A stretch of DNA of 64,000 nucleotides from an uncultured Paracoccus sp. (GCF_937873615.1 NZ_CALMYP010000058.1:1-64000), one strand, 5' to 3'. Numbered from the stretch's first letter, positions 50,870-60,319 are shown. Notes: generated from the sequence alone by a model not told the origin. Program-made: numbers and translations.

Positions 50870-51253
50870 TCAGCGATCCGAGGGGTGGTTGACCCCGTCG
50901 TTCCAGGGCACCGGGTCGAGATCGCGGGGGTTCACACCTTCCAGCGCGCCGGCATTGACGCCGTATTCGTTCGGGTTCGAACGCCGCTGGTGATGGGTAT
51001 AGATGCCGCAATGCCGGCAGAAGTAGTGTTTCGCCGATCCGGTGTTGAACTGATAGAGGCTGAGCGCATCCTCGCCCCGGACGATGCGGATGCCGTCCAA
51101 GCGGGCGCTGACCGCGACCGCGCCCCGGCGGCGGCAGAAGGAACAGTCGCAGCGGCGCTTGCTGTTCAGCCCGTCGGACAGGGTGACGGCCAGCTCGACC
51201 GCGCCGCAATGGCAGGTCAGGCGGTGCGGGCTCTGGATCTCGGGCAGGCTCAT
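50870..51253 (-). CDS. GFA (glutathione-dependent formaldehyde-activating enzyme family) protein
   Basis: A 127-residue zinc-binding protein with the GFA cysteine pattern: CHCGAVE, CDCSFCRRRG and FCRHCGIYTHHQ. GFA-family proteins other than true Gfa mostly have unknown substrates, so formaldehyde activity is not implied. Its ATG overlaps the rhomboid protease stop by 4 nt, and the two form a small operon. Confidence 0.88.
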   Translation of the reverse strand: MSLPEIQSPHRLTCHCGAVELAVTLSDGLNSKRRCDCSFCRRRGAVAVSARLDGIRIVRGEDALSLYQFNTGSAKHYFCRHCGIYTHHQRRSNPNEYGVNAGALEGVNPRDLDPVPWNDGVNHPSDR

Positions 51254-51972
51254 CGACGGACCTCCGGTATGCGCGAGCGGTGATAGTCGATCGGCGGGTG
51301 TGGCGGGTGGCCATGGGTGCGATCCCAGAACACCGTGCCGCCGCGCCGGAAGAACAGGGGCAGGGCAAGCACGACCCCGGCGACGAAACCGCCGGCATGG
51401 GCCCAATAAGCGACGCCGTCCCCGCCCATCAGCGAAAAGCCCCCGAAAAGCTGCAGGACGAACCAGACCCCCAGCATGACCCAGGCCGGGATGGTGAAGA
51501 TCTTGATGATAACGATGATGATCGCCAGCACATCGACCCGCGCTTTCGGGAACAGCAGCAGATAGCCGCCCATCACCCCGGCGATGGCGCCCGAGGCGCC
51601 GACCATGGGCACCCCCTCGGACGGGTTGACGGCGATCTGCGCGCCCGCCGCCGCCAGCCCGCAGGCCAGATAGAAGACCAGGAAGCCCAGATGTCCCATC
51701 TGATCCTCCAGATTGTCGCCGAAGATCCACAGGAACAGCATATTGCCGGCGATATGCATGAGCCCGGCATGAAGGAACATATGGGTGATCAGCCCCCACA
51801 GATATTGTCCGTGCACGACCGCGACCGGATAAAGCGCCAGCCGGTCCCAGAGGCCGGTCATCCCAAGCGCCCAGGGCATGGTCAGCAGGAACATCACCAC
51901 ATTGAGGAAGATCAGCCCGGTGGTGACATAGGGCGTCCGCTCGGACGGGTTGTGATCTCGGATCGGAAACAT
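51250..51972 (-). CDS. Rhomboid-family intramembrane serine protease
   Basis: A 240-residue membrane protein with six or seven predicted spans. The catalytic dyad is S127 in GASGAIAGV and H192 in AYWAHAGGF; HAGLMHIAGNMLFLW near residues 68-82 holds the oxyanion Asn (N77). The ATG at 51972 is chosen over a TTG five codons upstream. The substrate is unknown. It is coupled to the GFA gene. Confidence 0.93.
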   Translation of the reverse strand: MFPIRDHNPSERTPYVTTGLIFLNVVMFLLTMPWALGMTGLWDRLALYPVAVVHGQYLWGLITHMFLHAGLMHIAGNMLFLWIFGDNLEDQMGHLGFLVFYLACGLAAAGAQIAVNPSEGVPMVGASGAIAGVMGGYLLLFPKARVDVLAIIIVIIKIFTIPAWVMLGVWFVLQLFGGFSLMGGDGVAYWAHAGGFVAGVVLALPLFFRRGGTVFWDRTHGHPPHPPIDYHRSRIPEVRR

Positions 51973-52091
51973 GGCGGTCCTGTGCAACTGGTCCCGCGAC
52001 GATGCCCGAGCATGGCCCTGCGTGCAAGCATGGCCCTTGTCCGGGCCGATCCGGCGGCGCTAGGATCGCGCGACAGAATCGAGAGGATGCC

Positions 52092-53360
52092 ATGTCCACG
52101 CTGACCGACCGCAAGAATGCCGCCATTTCGCGCGGGGTGGGCATGACCACCCAGATCTATGCCGACCGGGCCGAGAATGCCGAGATCTGGGACAAGGACG
52201 GCAACCGCTATATCGACTTCGCCGCCGGCATTGCCGTGGTCAATACCGGCCATCGCCATCCGAAGGTGATGGCGGCGGTGAAGGACCAGCTGGACCGCTT
52301 CACCCATACCTGCCATCAGGTCGTGCCTTACGAAAACTATGTCGAACTGGCCGAACGCCTGAACGCCCTGGTGCCCGGCAAGGGACCGAAGAAGACCATC
52401 TTCGCCACCACCGGCGCCGAGGCGGTCGAGAATGCGATCAAGATCGCCCGCCATTATACCGGCCGCCCCGCCGTCGTGGCCTTTGCCGGCGGCTTTCACG
52501 GGCGCACCTTCATGGGCATGGCGCTGACCGGCAAGGTCCAGCCCTACAAGGCCGGTTTCGGGCCGATGATGAACGATGTCTGGCATCTGCCCTTCCCCAA
52601 TCCGCTGCATGGCGTGAGCGAGGCAGAGGCGCTGGCAGGCCTCGACCGGCTGTTCAAGGCCGATCTGGAGCCGGAGCGCATTGCCGCCATCATCATCGAA
52701 CCGGTGCAGGGCGAGGGCGGCTTCTACGAGGCCCCGGCCAGTTTCCTGAAGAAGCTGCGCGAGATCTGCGACGCCCATTCCATCCTGCTGATCGCCGACG
52801 AGGTCCAGACCGGCTTTGCCCGCACCGGCAAGCTGTTCGCGATGGAGCATTCCGGTGTCGCCGCCGATATCACCACCATGGCCAAGGGTCTGGGCGGCGG
52901 CCTGCCGATTTCCGCTGTCACCGGCCGGGCCGAGGTCATGGACAGCCCCGGCCCCGGTGGGTTGGGCGGCACCTATGCCGGTAATCCGCTTGGCGTGGCC
53001 GCCGCCCATGCCGTGCTGGACGTGATCGAGGAAGAACAGCTCTGCGACCGGGCCGAGCGGCTGGGCCAGCGGCTGAAACAGCGCCTGTCCGGCCTGCGCG
53101 ATCAGGTGCCCGAGATCGTCGATATTCGCGGCCCGGGTTTCATGAACGCGGTCGAGTTCAATATCGCCGGCAGCGACCGGCCCAACCCCGAAATGGCCAA
53201 CCGCGTCCGCGAGGAGGCGCTGAAGCGCAACCTCATCCTGCTGACCTGCGGGGTTTACGGCAATGTCATCCGCTTTCTCGCACCGCTGACCATCCCGTAC
53301 GAGGTCTTCGGCGAGGCGCTGGATATCCTCGAAGACAGCGTCAAGGCGGCGCGGGGCTGA
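52092..53360 (+). CDS. gabT: 4-aminobutyrate aminotransferase
   Basis: A 422-residue class III PLP aminotransferase that moves the amino group of GABA to 2-oxoglutarate. The PLP lysine is K265 in TTMAKGLGGGLPIS; ADEVQTGFARTGKLFAMEHS and TTGAEAVENAIKIARHYTGR are conserved. The start MSTLTDRKNAAISRGVG at 52092 follows GAGAGGA. A clear terminator follows, so it is monocistronic. The partner gabD is not in the window. A related omega-aminotransferase specificity cannot be ruled out. Confidence 0.92.
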   Translation: MSTLTDRKNAAISRGVGMTTQIYADRAENAEIWDKDGNRYIDFAAGIAVVNTGHRHPKVMAAVKDQLDRFTHTCHQVVPYENYVELAERLNALVPGKGPKKTIFATTGAEAVENAIKIARHYTGRPAVVAFAGGFHGRTFMGMALTGKVQPYKAGFGPMMNDVWHLPFPNPLHGVSEAEALAGLDRLFKADLEPERIAAIIIEPVQGEGGFYEAPASFLKKLREICDAHSILLIADEVQTGFARTGKLFAMEHSGVAADITTMAKGLGGGLPISAVTGRAEVMDSPGPGGLGGTYAGNPLGVAAAHAVLDVIEEEQLCDRAERLGQRLKQRLSGLRDQVPEIVDIRGPGFMNAVEFNIAGSDRPNPEMANRVREEALKRNLILLTCGVYGNVIRFLAPLTIPYEVFGEALDILEDSVKAARG

Positions 53361-53419
53361 GGCTCCGCGACCGGCGCGGCACCTTGACGCGGGCGGACAT
53401 ATGACCGACATAAGAGGCA

Positions 53420-53450
53420 CGGCGGCCAATCAGGCCGCCGCATCCTTTTC
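53420..53450 (+). terminator. Rho-independent terminator of gabT
   Basis: A perfect 8-bp stem (CGGCGGCC with GGCCGCCG, 5-nt loop AATCA) is followed by CATCCTTTTC, with a T-rich end. It lies 60 nt downstream of the gabT stop. Confidence 0.78.
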
Positions 53451-53523
53451 AGGGACCGTCGGCAATTTGTGGCCACGTTTCGGTTGCGTCATGCGCGGTC
53501 CTGTCTGATCAGAAGGCGATATC

Positions 53524-54723
53524 ATGGACCGGATCCTGCTCGACCCGCGTGCGTGGGGCGTGATGCTTGCGGCAATGCTGACGATCATGTCGAACGCGAC
53601 GATCACCCCGGCTTTGCCCGGCCTGCAGCAGATGTTTTCGGACAACCCCCGGGCCGAGCTTCTGACCCGGCTGCTGATCACCGCGCCCTCGCTGGCGGTG
53701 GCCATCATCGCGCCATTCGCCGGTGTGCTGACCGACCGGCTGGGGCGCCGCAAGCCGCTGTTCACCGGGATGGTCATCTATGCGCTGGCCGGCACGGCGG
53801 GTCTTTATCTGAACTCGTTGGAGGCGATTTTGGCCAGCCGCGTTGTCCTGGGCATCGGTGTGGCCGCGATCATGACCGCGCAGGCGGCGCTGATCGGCGA
53901 CTATTTCACCGGGCCAGAGCGGGGCCGGCTGATGGGTTACCAGCTGGCAGCGGTGAACATGGGCGGGCTGGTCTTCGTCATGACGGCGGGCTTTCTGGCG
54001 CAGCGCGATCCGAAGCTGCCCTTCCTGATCTATGCCTTCTCGCTGGCGCTGCTTCCAATCCTGTGGCGCATCCTGCCGGAGCCGCCGCGCATCGATTACA
54101 GCGCCCCCGGCGCCAGAACCGCCGATCCGGGGGAAACGGGCTGGCCGATTACCGTGGCCATCATGGCGACGGCGGCGGCGCTGACCTTCGTCATCTTCTA
54201 CTCGGTCCCGACGCAGGTGCCCTATCACCTGACCGAGATCGGGTTGACCGATCCGCATTATGCCGGCGAGGTGATGGGCGCGATGATGTTCTCGGCCGCG
54301 CTGATGGCGGTGTTGTCGGGCTGGATCCGGCCCTGGCTGGGTCGGATCGGCACGCCGGTTTCGGGTTACATGCTGCTGGCGGCGGGCTTTTCCGCCCTGG
54401 CCACCGGGCAAACGCTGGTCATGGCGATGCTGGGCACGGCGCTGATCGGGGCCGGCCTTGGGCTTTGCGTGCCGACCTTTGTCATCACCGCGCTGAACGC
54501 GACGCCGGCGCATCGGCGCGGGCTGGTCTCGGGCTTCGTGACCTCGGCCTTCTTCCTCGGCCAGTTCCTGTCGCCCATCGTCAGCACGCCGCTGGTGGCC
54601 AGCTACGGCTATCAGGGGACGTTCCGCATCGCGGCGGTCGGCTGCATCGTGCTGGCGCTGCTTCTGGCCCTTGTGGTCCGGCGTCGCCCGGTCCCGATGG
54701 ACAGGCCCGGCCGCGCGCATTAG
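53524..54723 (+). CDS. Major facilitator superfamily transporter
   Basis: A 399-residue membrane protein with about twelve predicted spans. The loop-2/3 motif GVLTDRLGRRKPLF (near residues 75-88) and RVVLGIGVAAIMTAQAALIG in span 4 mark a drug-efflux-type or related MFS carrier. The substrate cannot be told. It lies 31 nt upstream of an ABC ATPase gene on the same strand and may share its transcript. Confidence 0.88.
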   Translation: MDRILLDPRAWGVMLAAMLTIMSNATITPALPGLQQMFSDNPRAELLTRLLITAPSLAVAIIAPFAGVLTDRLGRRKPLFTGMVIYALAGTAGLYLNSLEAILASRVVLGIGVAAIMTAQAALIGDYFTGPERGRLMGYQLAAVNMGGLVFVMTAGFLAQRDPKLPFLIYAFSLALLPILWRILPEPPRIDYSAPGARTADPGETGWPITVAIMATAAALTFVIFYSVPTQVPYHLTEIGLTDPHYAGEVMGAMMFSAALMAVLSGWIRPWLGRIGTPVSGYMLLAAGFSALATGQTLVMAMLGTALIGAGLGLCVPTFVITALNATPAHRRGLVSGFVTSAFFLGQFLSPIVSTPLVASYGYQGTFRIAAVGCIVLALLLALVVRRRPVPMDRPGRAH

Positions 54724-54753
54724 CTTTCGCCGCCGAACAGGAAGGACGAAACC

Positions 54754-55692
54754 ATGGCCGCCATTATCGAGGTCGATCACCTCAGCAAGCAATATGCCGA
54801 CGGTCCGAAGGCGCTGGACGATGTCTCGCTGTCCATCGACGAGGGCGAGATCGTGGCCCTTCTGGGGCCGAACGGGGCCGGCAAGACGACGATGATCTCG
54901 ATCGTCTGCGGGCTGGTGGTGCCGACCGGCGGCACCGTGCGTGTCGGCGGGCATGACATCCGCAGCGACTGGCGCGCGGCGCGCAAGCTGATCGGGCTGG
55001 TGCCGCAGGAAATCACGCTGGAACCTTTCGAGACGGTGATGAACTGTGCCCGTTTCACCCGTGGCCTTTACGGCGCCCCGCCCGACGATGCCTATCTGGA
55101 AAAGGTGCTGCGTAGCCTCTCGCTCTGGGACAAGCGCGATGCGCAGACGCGCGCGCTTTCCGGCGGCATGAAGCGCCGGGTGCTGATCGCCAAGGCGCTG
55201 TCGCACAATCCGCAGGTGCTGTTCCTGGACGAGCCCACCGCCGGCGTCGACGTGGCGCTGCGCCGCGAGATGTGGCAGGTCGTCGATCAGCTGCGCCGCG
55301 ACGGGGTGACCATCATCCTGACCACCCATTATCTTGAGGAAGCCGAGGAAATGGCCGACCGCATCGGCGTCATCAATCGCGGCAAGCTGCTGCTGATGAA
55401 ACCCACGGCCGAGCTGATGGGCGAATTCGGCAAGAAGCACCTGACCGTCGAGCTGTCCGAGCGCATGGCCATCTGCCCGCCCGAACTGTCCGAACGCGGC
55501 ATTACCCTGTCCGAGGACGGGCTGCGGCTGGGTTACGATTACGACACCCGTTCCGACCGGACCGGCATCGCCCATCTTCTGGCCGAGCTTGCCCGGCTGG
55601 GCATCGCGGTGCGCGACGTGTCGACCAAGCAATCCAGCCTGGAAGAGGTCTTCATGTCGCTCGTCAGCAATGAAGAGGAGGGCGCGGCATGA
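54754..55692 (+). CDS. ABC-2 type transporter ATP-binding protein (YadG-like)
   Basis: A 312-residue exporter ATPase. Walker A is GPNGAGKTT near residues 39-47, the signature is LSGGMKRRVLIAKAL, Walker B is VLFLDEPTAGVD and the switch His is in TTHYLEEAEEMADRIGVI. The C-terminal 80 residues form the extra domain of this subfamily. It overlaps the permease gene by 4 nt; together they resemble the YadGH exporter. The cargo is unknown. Confidence 0.92.
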   Translation: MAAIIEVDHLSKQYADGPKALDDVSLSIDEGEIVALLGPNGAGKTTMISIVCGLVVPTGGTVRVGGHDIRSDWRAARKLIGLVPQEITLEPFETVMNCARFTRGLYGAPPDDAYLEKVLRSLSLWDKRDAQTRALSGGMKRRVLIAKALSHNPQVLFLDEPTAGVDVALRREMWQVVDQLRRDGVTIILTTHYLEEAEEMADRIGVINRGKLLLMKPTAELMGEFGKKHLTVELSERMAICPPELSERGITLSEDGLRLGYDYDTRSDRTGIAHLLAELARLGIAVRDVSTKQSSLEEVFMSLVSNEEEGAA

Positions 55693-56453
55693 TCAATACC
55701 GGCGCGATCCGGGCCATCTTCCACCACGAGATGAGCCGCTTTTTCCGCACCATCTGGCAGTCCATCGCCTCGCCGGTGCTGTCCACGGTTCTGTATTTCG
55801 TCGTCTTCGGCGCCGCCATCGGCGGGCGCATCCAGTCGGTCGAAGGTATTTCCTACGGTGCTTTCATCGTGCCCGGCCTGATGATGCTGACGGTGTTGCA
55901 GCAATCGGTCTCGAACGGGTCTTTCGGCATCTATTTCCCGAAATTCTCGGGCACGATCTACGAATATCTTGTCGCCCCCGCCGGCTGGATCGAGGTGACG
56001 GTGGGATTTGTCGGCGCCGCCGCCTCGAAAGCGATCCTGATCGCTTTCCTGATCCTGATCACCAGCTTCTTCTTCGTCGGCGTGCATATCGCCCATCCGT
56101 TCTGGATGCTGGCCTTCCTGTTCCTGACCGCCTTCGCGTTTTCGCTTCTGGGCTTCATCATCGGGCTTTGGGCGAAGAATTTCGAACAGCTTCAGATCGT
56201 GCCGATGATGGTCATCACGCCACTGGTTTTCCTCGGCGGGGCCTTCTATTCGGCCTCGATGCTGCCCCCCTTCTGGGAGGCGGTGGCCAAGCTGAATCCG
56301 GTGCTTTATCTGATCTCGGGCTTCCGCTGGGCCTTCTTCGACATGGCCGATGTGCCGGTGGGACTGTCGCTTTTCGCAGTGGCGCTGATGATCGCGGTCT
56401 GCATGTTCACGATCCGCTGGATTTTCCTGACCGGCTGGCGGCTGCGCGAATAG
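55689..56453 (+). CDS. ABC-2 type transporter permease (YadH-like)
   Basis: A 254-residue membrane protein with six predicted spans and the ABC-2 signature near the C terminus (TPLVFLGGAFYSASMLPPFW, LNPVLYLISGFRWAFF). It pairs with the YadG-like ATPase encoded just upstream. The substrate is unknown; related systems export lipids, polysaccharides or drugs. Confidence 0.9.
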   Translation: MINTGAIRAIFHHEMSRFFRTIWQSIASPVLSTVLYFVVFGAAIGGRIQSVEGISYGAFIVPGLMMLTVLQQSVSNGSFGIYFPKFSGTIYEYLVAPAGWIEVTVGFVGAAASKAILIAFLILITSFFFVGVHIAHPFWMLAFLFLTAFAFSLLGFIIGLWAKNFEQLQIVPMMVITPLVFLGGAFYSASMLPPFWEAVAKLNPVLYLISGFRWAFFDMADVPVGLSLFAVALMIAVCMFTIRWIFLTGWRLRE

Positions 56454-56536
56454 GCGCCGCCTGACCGAGGAACGGGCACCAACCGTGCAGCTGCATTGAT
56501 CTGGGCAGCACGAAATCCCGCCTGACATTGTGCGGA

Positions 56537-56551
56537 CAGCATAAAATGCTG
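56537..56551. promoter_or_regulatory. Inverted repeat upstream of the HAD-Lrp operon, candidate operator
   Basis: CAGCAT-AAA-ATGCTG is a perfect 6-bp inverted repeat with outer ATTG/CAAT flanks. It lies about 110 nt before the haloacid-dehalogenase start, in a 208-nt gap with no other evident feature. The Lrp-type protein encoded in the operon is a plausible ligand (inference). Confidence 0.5.
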
Positions 56552-56661
56552 ATCTGTCGCAATATTCGACCGATGATGATAACCGGCTTCCATAGGATGA
56601 GTGATTGACGAACGAGCGGATGGCGACATTCGACACCCTGCCGAACCGGAAAGGTTGACAC

Positions 56662-57393
56662 ATGAAACTGAGCGATTACAAGGCGCTGACCTTCGATGTC
56701 TATGGAACGCTGATCGACTGGGAAAGCGGCATGGTCACGGCATTGAAGCCGCTGACCGACCGCGTCGCACGCGAGACGGGGCGCGAACTGACCCGCGACC
56801 AGATCCTTGAGGCCCATGCCCATCACGAATCCACCACCCAACGCTGGACCCCGGCGAAGAAGTATTACGAGCTTCTGCCTGTGGTCTATCGTCGCCTGGC
56901 CGAGGAATGGGGCACCGCCGTGACCTGGGAGGAATGCGTGGCCTACGGGCTGTCTGTCCGCCAATGGCCCGCCTTTCCCGACAGCGCCGAGGCGCTGGCT
57001 TACCTGAAGCAGCATTACAAGCTGGTGGTGCTGACCAATACCGACAATCTCAGCTTCTCGGGCTCGAATGCGCGGCTGGGGGTGAATTTCGATGGCGTCT
57101 ATACCGCCGAGGATATCGGCAGCTACAAGCCCTCGGACCGCAATTTCGACTATATGATCGAAACGCTGGCCCGGCAGGGGATCAACAGGTCCGAGATCCT
57201 GCACACCGCCGAAAGCATGTTCCACGACCATGCGCCGGCGAACCGGCACGGGCTGGCGAATTGCTGGATCTATCGCCGCCATGACAAGGAGGGCTTCGGC
57301 GCCACGATGAATCCGGGCGAGATGCCGAAATACGATTTCCGCTTCAACTCCATGGCGGATATGGTCGAGGCCCATCGGGCCGAAACGGCCTGA
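56662..57393 (+). CDS. Haloacid dehalogenase type II-like hydrolase
   Basis: A 243-residue HAD-superfamily enzyme. The nucleophile is D12 in LTFDVYGTLIDWESG; LTNTDNLSF is motif II, Lys in SYKPSDRNFDYM is motif III, and motif IV lies near TAESMFHDHAPANRHG. The similarity is to L-2-haloacid dehalogenases, but many members act on other substrates. It lies 17 nt upstream of an Lrp-family regulator gene, probably in one operon. Confidence 0.88.
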   Translation: MKLSDYKALTFDVYGTLIDWESGMVTALKPLTDRVARETGRELTRDQILEAHAHHESTTQRWTPAKKYYELLPVVYRRLAEEWGTAVTWEECVAYGLSVRQWPAFPDSAEALAYLKQHYKLVVLTNTDNLSFSGSNARLGVNFDGVYTAEDIGSYKPSDRNFDYMIETLARQGINRSEILHTAESMFHDHAPANRHGLANCWIYRRHDKEGFGATMNPGEMPKYDFRFNSMADMVEAHRAETA

Positions 57394-57410
57394 CCGCACG
57401 GGGACAGGAT

Positions 57411-57902
57411 ATGGCAGCAGCGCCGAAGCTCGACCGGATCGACATCAATATCCTGTCCACCATCCAGCGCCACGGCGACATCACCAATGTCAAGCTGGCC
57501 GAGACCGTCGGGCTGTCCACCAGCCCTTGCCTGCAAAGGCTGAAACGGCTGGAACAGGCCGGCTATATCGAAAGTTATCGCGCCATCATCAACCTGCGCA
57601 AGCTGGCCGACCACATCATCGTCTTCACCGAAATCACCCTGCGCGACCACGGACCCAAGGATTTCCAGAAATTCGAGGCCGAGATCCGCAAGCATCGCAA
57701 TGTGCTGGAATGCCACCTGCTCAGCGGCGGCTATGACTATCTGGTCAAGTTCGTCGCCCGCAACATCATGCAATACCAGTCGATCATGGAAGATATGCTG
57801 GAGCGCGGTCTCAGCATCGACAAGTATTTCAGCTATGTCGCGATCAAGCCCGTCGTGACCGGAAACGCGGTCCCGATCGAGGATCTGCTGGATCGCCGAT
57901 AG
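57411..57902 (+). CDS. Lrp/AsnC-family transcriptional regulator
   Basis: A 163-residue regulator. The helix-turn-helix (LDRIDINILSTIQRHGDITN, VKLAETVGLSTSPCLQRLKR) is followed by the AsnC ligand domain (HRNVLECHLLSGGYDYLVKF). It is encoded directly after a HAD hydrolase gene and may control that operon through the inverted repeat at 56537-56551 (inference). The ligand is unknown. Confidence 0.9.
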   Translation: MAAAPKLDRIDINILSTIQRHGDITNVKLAETVGLSTSPCLQRLKRLEQAGYIESYRAIINLRKLADHIIVFTEITLRDHGPKDFQKFEAEIRKHRNVLECHLLSGGYDYLVKFVARNIMQYQSIMEDMLERGLSIDKYFSYVAIKPVVTGNAVPIEDLLDRR

Positions 57903-57983
57903 CAGCGGCAGCCACAGGGAAACAATGCGACGGCCCGGGACGCGGATCGGCAGCGAACTGCCCTAATTCGCCCCCCGGCCCGC

Positions 57984-58445
57984 TTACTTGGTTGAAAGCT
58001 CTGCCTTCAAAAGCTGCGCGATAGCGCCGAGCGGGGCGAGATCGTCGGGCCGGTAAGCCCCTTTCTCGCCGTTCAGTGACAGCACCGCAATGGTTCGTCC
58101 ATCGGCCAGCACCGGCGCACAAAGGCAGCTGCCAAGGCCGAGTTTCAGCATCAGATCGGCATCCGGAAAGGCCCAACGGATTGCTGCCTCGCCCTCGCCC
58201 CACCAGCCCTGGCCACCGGCCAGAACGACCTTGGCCCAGGCCGTCCGCTCCATCGGTTTGCGGGTGCTGCACGGATATTCGGTCGGGTTGGAACTGTGGA
58301 CGCGCAGCACGTCCCGGGTCTCGCCAGGGATGCGGCGCAGGACCGTCAACAGGCGAAAACCGAAGCTGCGGCGGCAGATTTCCTCGACCATCTGGAATGT
58401 CGCCGGCTCGACCTCGCGGGCGATCCAATTGGCAAGCTCGGTCAT
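57984..58445 (-). CDS. GAF-domain protein encoded in the TRAP transporter operon
   Basis: A 153-residue protein made of one GAF-like domain (FGFRLLTVLRRIPGETRDVL, LGSCLCAPVLADGRTIAVLS) with no output domain. It is the last gene of the dctPQM operon, starting 3 nt after the dctM stop. A free-standing GAF protein could bind the transported ligand or a nucleotide, or it could be an enzyme of the fRMsr type, but no such catalytic cysteine set is evident. The function is unknown. Confidence 0.8.
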   Translation of the reverse strand: MTELANWIAREVEPATFQMVEEICRRSFGFRLLTVLRRIPGETRDVLRVHSSNPTEYPCSTRKPMERTAWAKVVLAGGQGWWGEGEAAIRWAFPDADLMLKLGLGSCLCAPVLADGRTIAVLSLNGEKGAYRPDDLAPLGAIAQLLKAELSTK

Positions 58446-58448
58446 GTC

Positions 58449-59759
58449 TTATCCGTAAAGCAGGTTTGGCAGGAACAGCGCGATACCGGGGAACAGTGCC
58501 AAGAGCACCACACCCACCAGCATGAGCAGGAAGAAGGGAAAGGCCGCCCTGGCGACATAACCGATGGAGCGCCCGGAAATGCCCTGCAGCACGAACAGGT
58601 TGAACCCGACCGGGGGTGTGACCTGCGCCATCTCGACCATCAGCACCAGATAGACGCCGAACCAGATCGGATCGAATCCAGCCTGCACCGCCAGCGGCAG
58701 GGCGATGGGCAGGCTCATCACCACGATGGAATTGCCATCCAGGAAGAAGCCCAGCCCAAGATAGAACAGCGACAGCACGACCAGCAGACCCCAGGGCGGC
58801 AGGTCGAGGGCACCGATCCCGGCGGCGACATCGGCTGGAATATGCAGATAACCCATCGCCGTGGACATCAGCGCCGCCGTGATCAGGATGGAACAGACCA
58901 TGGTCGAGGTTCTCAGCGCCGACATCAGCGTGTCACGCATCAGCCCGAACGAAAACTGCCGTGTCGCAAGCGTAATGCCGATGGCGGTGAGCACGCCGAC
59001 GGCCGCAGCCTCGGACGGCGTGGCGATGCCGGTATAGATCGAGCCGAGCACGATCCCCATCAGCACCCCCAGCGGCAGCAGGTCGACAAGCGCCCGTCCG
59101 AAATCCGCAAGCTTGTGATCGGGCTTGTCATGGGGCGCGATCTCGGGCGTCAGCTTCGCCCGCAGGATGATATAGGCCGAATACAGGCCGGCGATCATGA
59201 TCCCCGGCAGCACGCCTGCAGCGAAAAGTCGGCTGACCGATTGTTCGGCCAGGATGCCATAGACGATCATCACGATGGACGGCGGAATCAACAGCCCAAG
59301 ACTGCCCGCCCCGGCCAAGGAGCCGAGCGCGACGCGAGGGTCATAGCCACGCTTGTCCAACTCTCCGATTGAGATCTTGCCAACCGTCGCCGTCGTCGCC
59401 GGCGACGACCCGGATACCGCCGCGAACAGCGTGCAACCCAGCACATTGGTATGAAGCAACCGCCCGGGAATATAATCGACGAAGGGCGACAACCCCCGGA
59501 ACAGCCGCGAGGAAATATCGGTGCGGAAGATGATCTCGCCCATCCAGATGAACATCGGGATCGCCGACAGTTCCCATCCCGAGGAGTAGCGATAGATGAT
59601 GCTGGATGCGATGGAGCCGATGCGTGCCGGGCTCATCCCTTGCAGGAAGAACAGCGACAGGACCGCCACAAGCGCAATCGAGGCAAAGACCCAGACCCCG
59701 GTGCCAAGCATCCCGAAAAGCAGCACCAGGATGACGCCGACAGAAAACAAGGTATCCAT
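58449..59759 (-). CDS. TRAP transporter large permease (DctM type)
   Basis: A 436-residue membrane protein with about twelve hydrophobic segments. It has the DctM landmarks AVSGSSPATTATVGKI, GSLGLLIPPSIVMIVYGILA and TPPVGFNLFVLQGISG. It drives sodium-coupled uptake of a ligand delivered by the periplasmic receptor. It lies between dctQ (13-nt gap) and the GAF gene. Confidence 0.94.
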   Translation of the reverse strand: MDTLFSVGVILVLLFGMLGTGVWVFASIALVAVLSLFFLQGMSPARIGSIASSIIYRYSSGWELSAIPMFIWMGEIIFRTDISSRLFRGLSPFVDYIPGRLLHTNVLGCTLFAAVSGSSPATTATVGKISIGELDKRGYDPRVALGSLAGAGSLGLLIPPSIVMIVYGILAEQSVSRLFAAGVLPGIMIAGLYSAYIILRAKLTPEIAPHDKPDHKLADFGRALVDLLPLGVLMGIVLGSIYTGIATPSEAAAVGVLTAIGITLATRQFSFGLMRDTLMSALRTSTMVCSILITAALMSTAMGYLHIPADVAAGIGALDLPPWGLLVVLSLFYLGLGFFLDGNSIVVMSLPIALPLAVQAGFDPIWFGVYLVLMVEMAQVTPPVGFNLFVLQGISGRSIGYVARAAFPFFLLMLVGVVLLALFPGIALFLPNLLYG

Positions 59760-59772
59760 GATAAGGCTCCGC

Positions 59773-60294
59773 CTATTCGGTCAGCGCGTTGGGATCGTGA
59801 TGCGCGGGGGAGGGGTGGCCGGTCAGGTGCCGAAGCCCATGCGCCAGAAGCTGGATCGCGAACAGCACCATGCCGACCATCATGATCCCTTCCGGGATCC
59901 AGGTGGGAACGGCGGCAATCGAGGAAGACACGGTCCCGCGCTGGAAGGCGCGTTCCGTCCGCACCCAGTAAAGCCAGGCCAGTCCGGAGACACCGGCGCA
60001 GACCACGAAAGCTGCAATCGCCGTCAGCAGGTCCTGGGCGCGGGGCGACAGGTGCTGCATGATCACGTTCACCCGGATAAGCTGGCTGTGCTCCAGCACA
60101 TAGCCAAGCGACCAGATCACGCAAATCATCATGGCGTAGCCGACGAATTCGCTGGTGACGAAAGTCGATGTGGAAAAGATCGTTCTCAGCACGATCTCAA
60201 GCGCAATGATCCCGACCATGAACAGCAGCGCTGCCGCAGCCAGAACCGCGGCCACGCGTGAGAGGCCGAAAATGAGTGCATAGAACTGGGGCAT
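59773..60294 (-). CDS. TRAP transporter small permease (DctQ type)
   Basis: A 173-residue membrane protein with four predicted spans. The FVTSEFVGYAMMICVIWSLG segment and the following HSQLIRVNVI stretch are typical of DctQ. It couples the large permease to the binding protein. It follows dctP after a 57-nt gap holding a perfect hairpin. Confidence 0.92.
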   Translation of the reverse strand: MPQFYALIFGLSRVAAVLAAAALLFMVGIIALEIVLRTIFSTSTFVTSEFVGYAMMICVIWSLGYVLEHSQLIRVNVIMQHLSPRAQDLLTAIAAFVVCAGVSGLAWLYWVRTERAFQRGTVSSSIAAVPTWIPEGIMMVGMVLFAIQLLAHGLRHLTGHPSPAHHDPNALTE

Positions 60295-60319
60295 CGGAAA
60301 CCGCCTTCGGATGGGGGTG

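Noticed and set aside
53509..55632. Open frame of about 700 codons antisense to the MFS and ABC genes
   Set aside because: It spans two clear genes on the other strand, and the translation is a Q/R/H/D-rich shadow without motifs.
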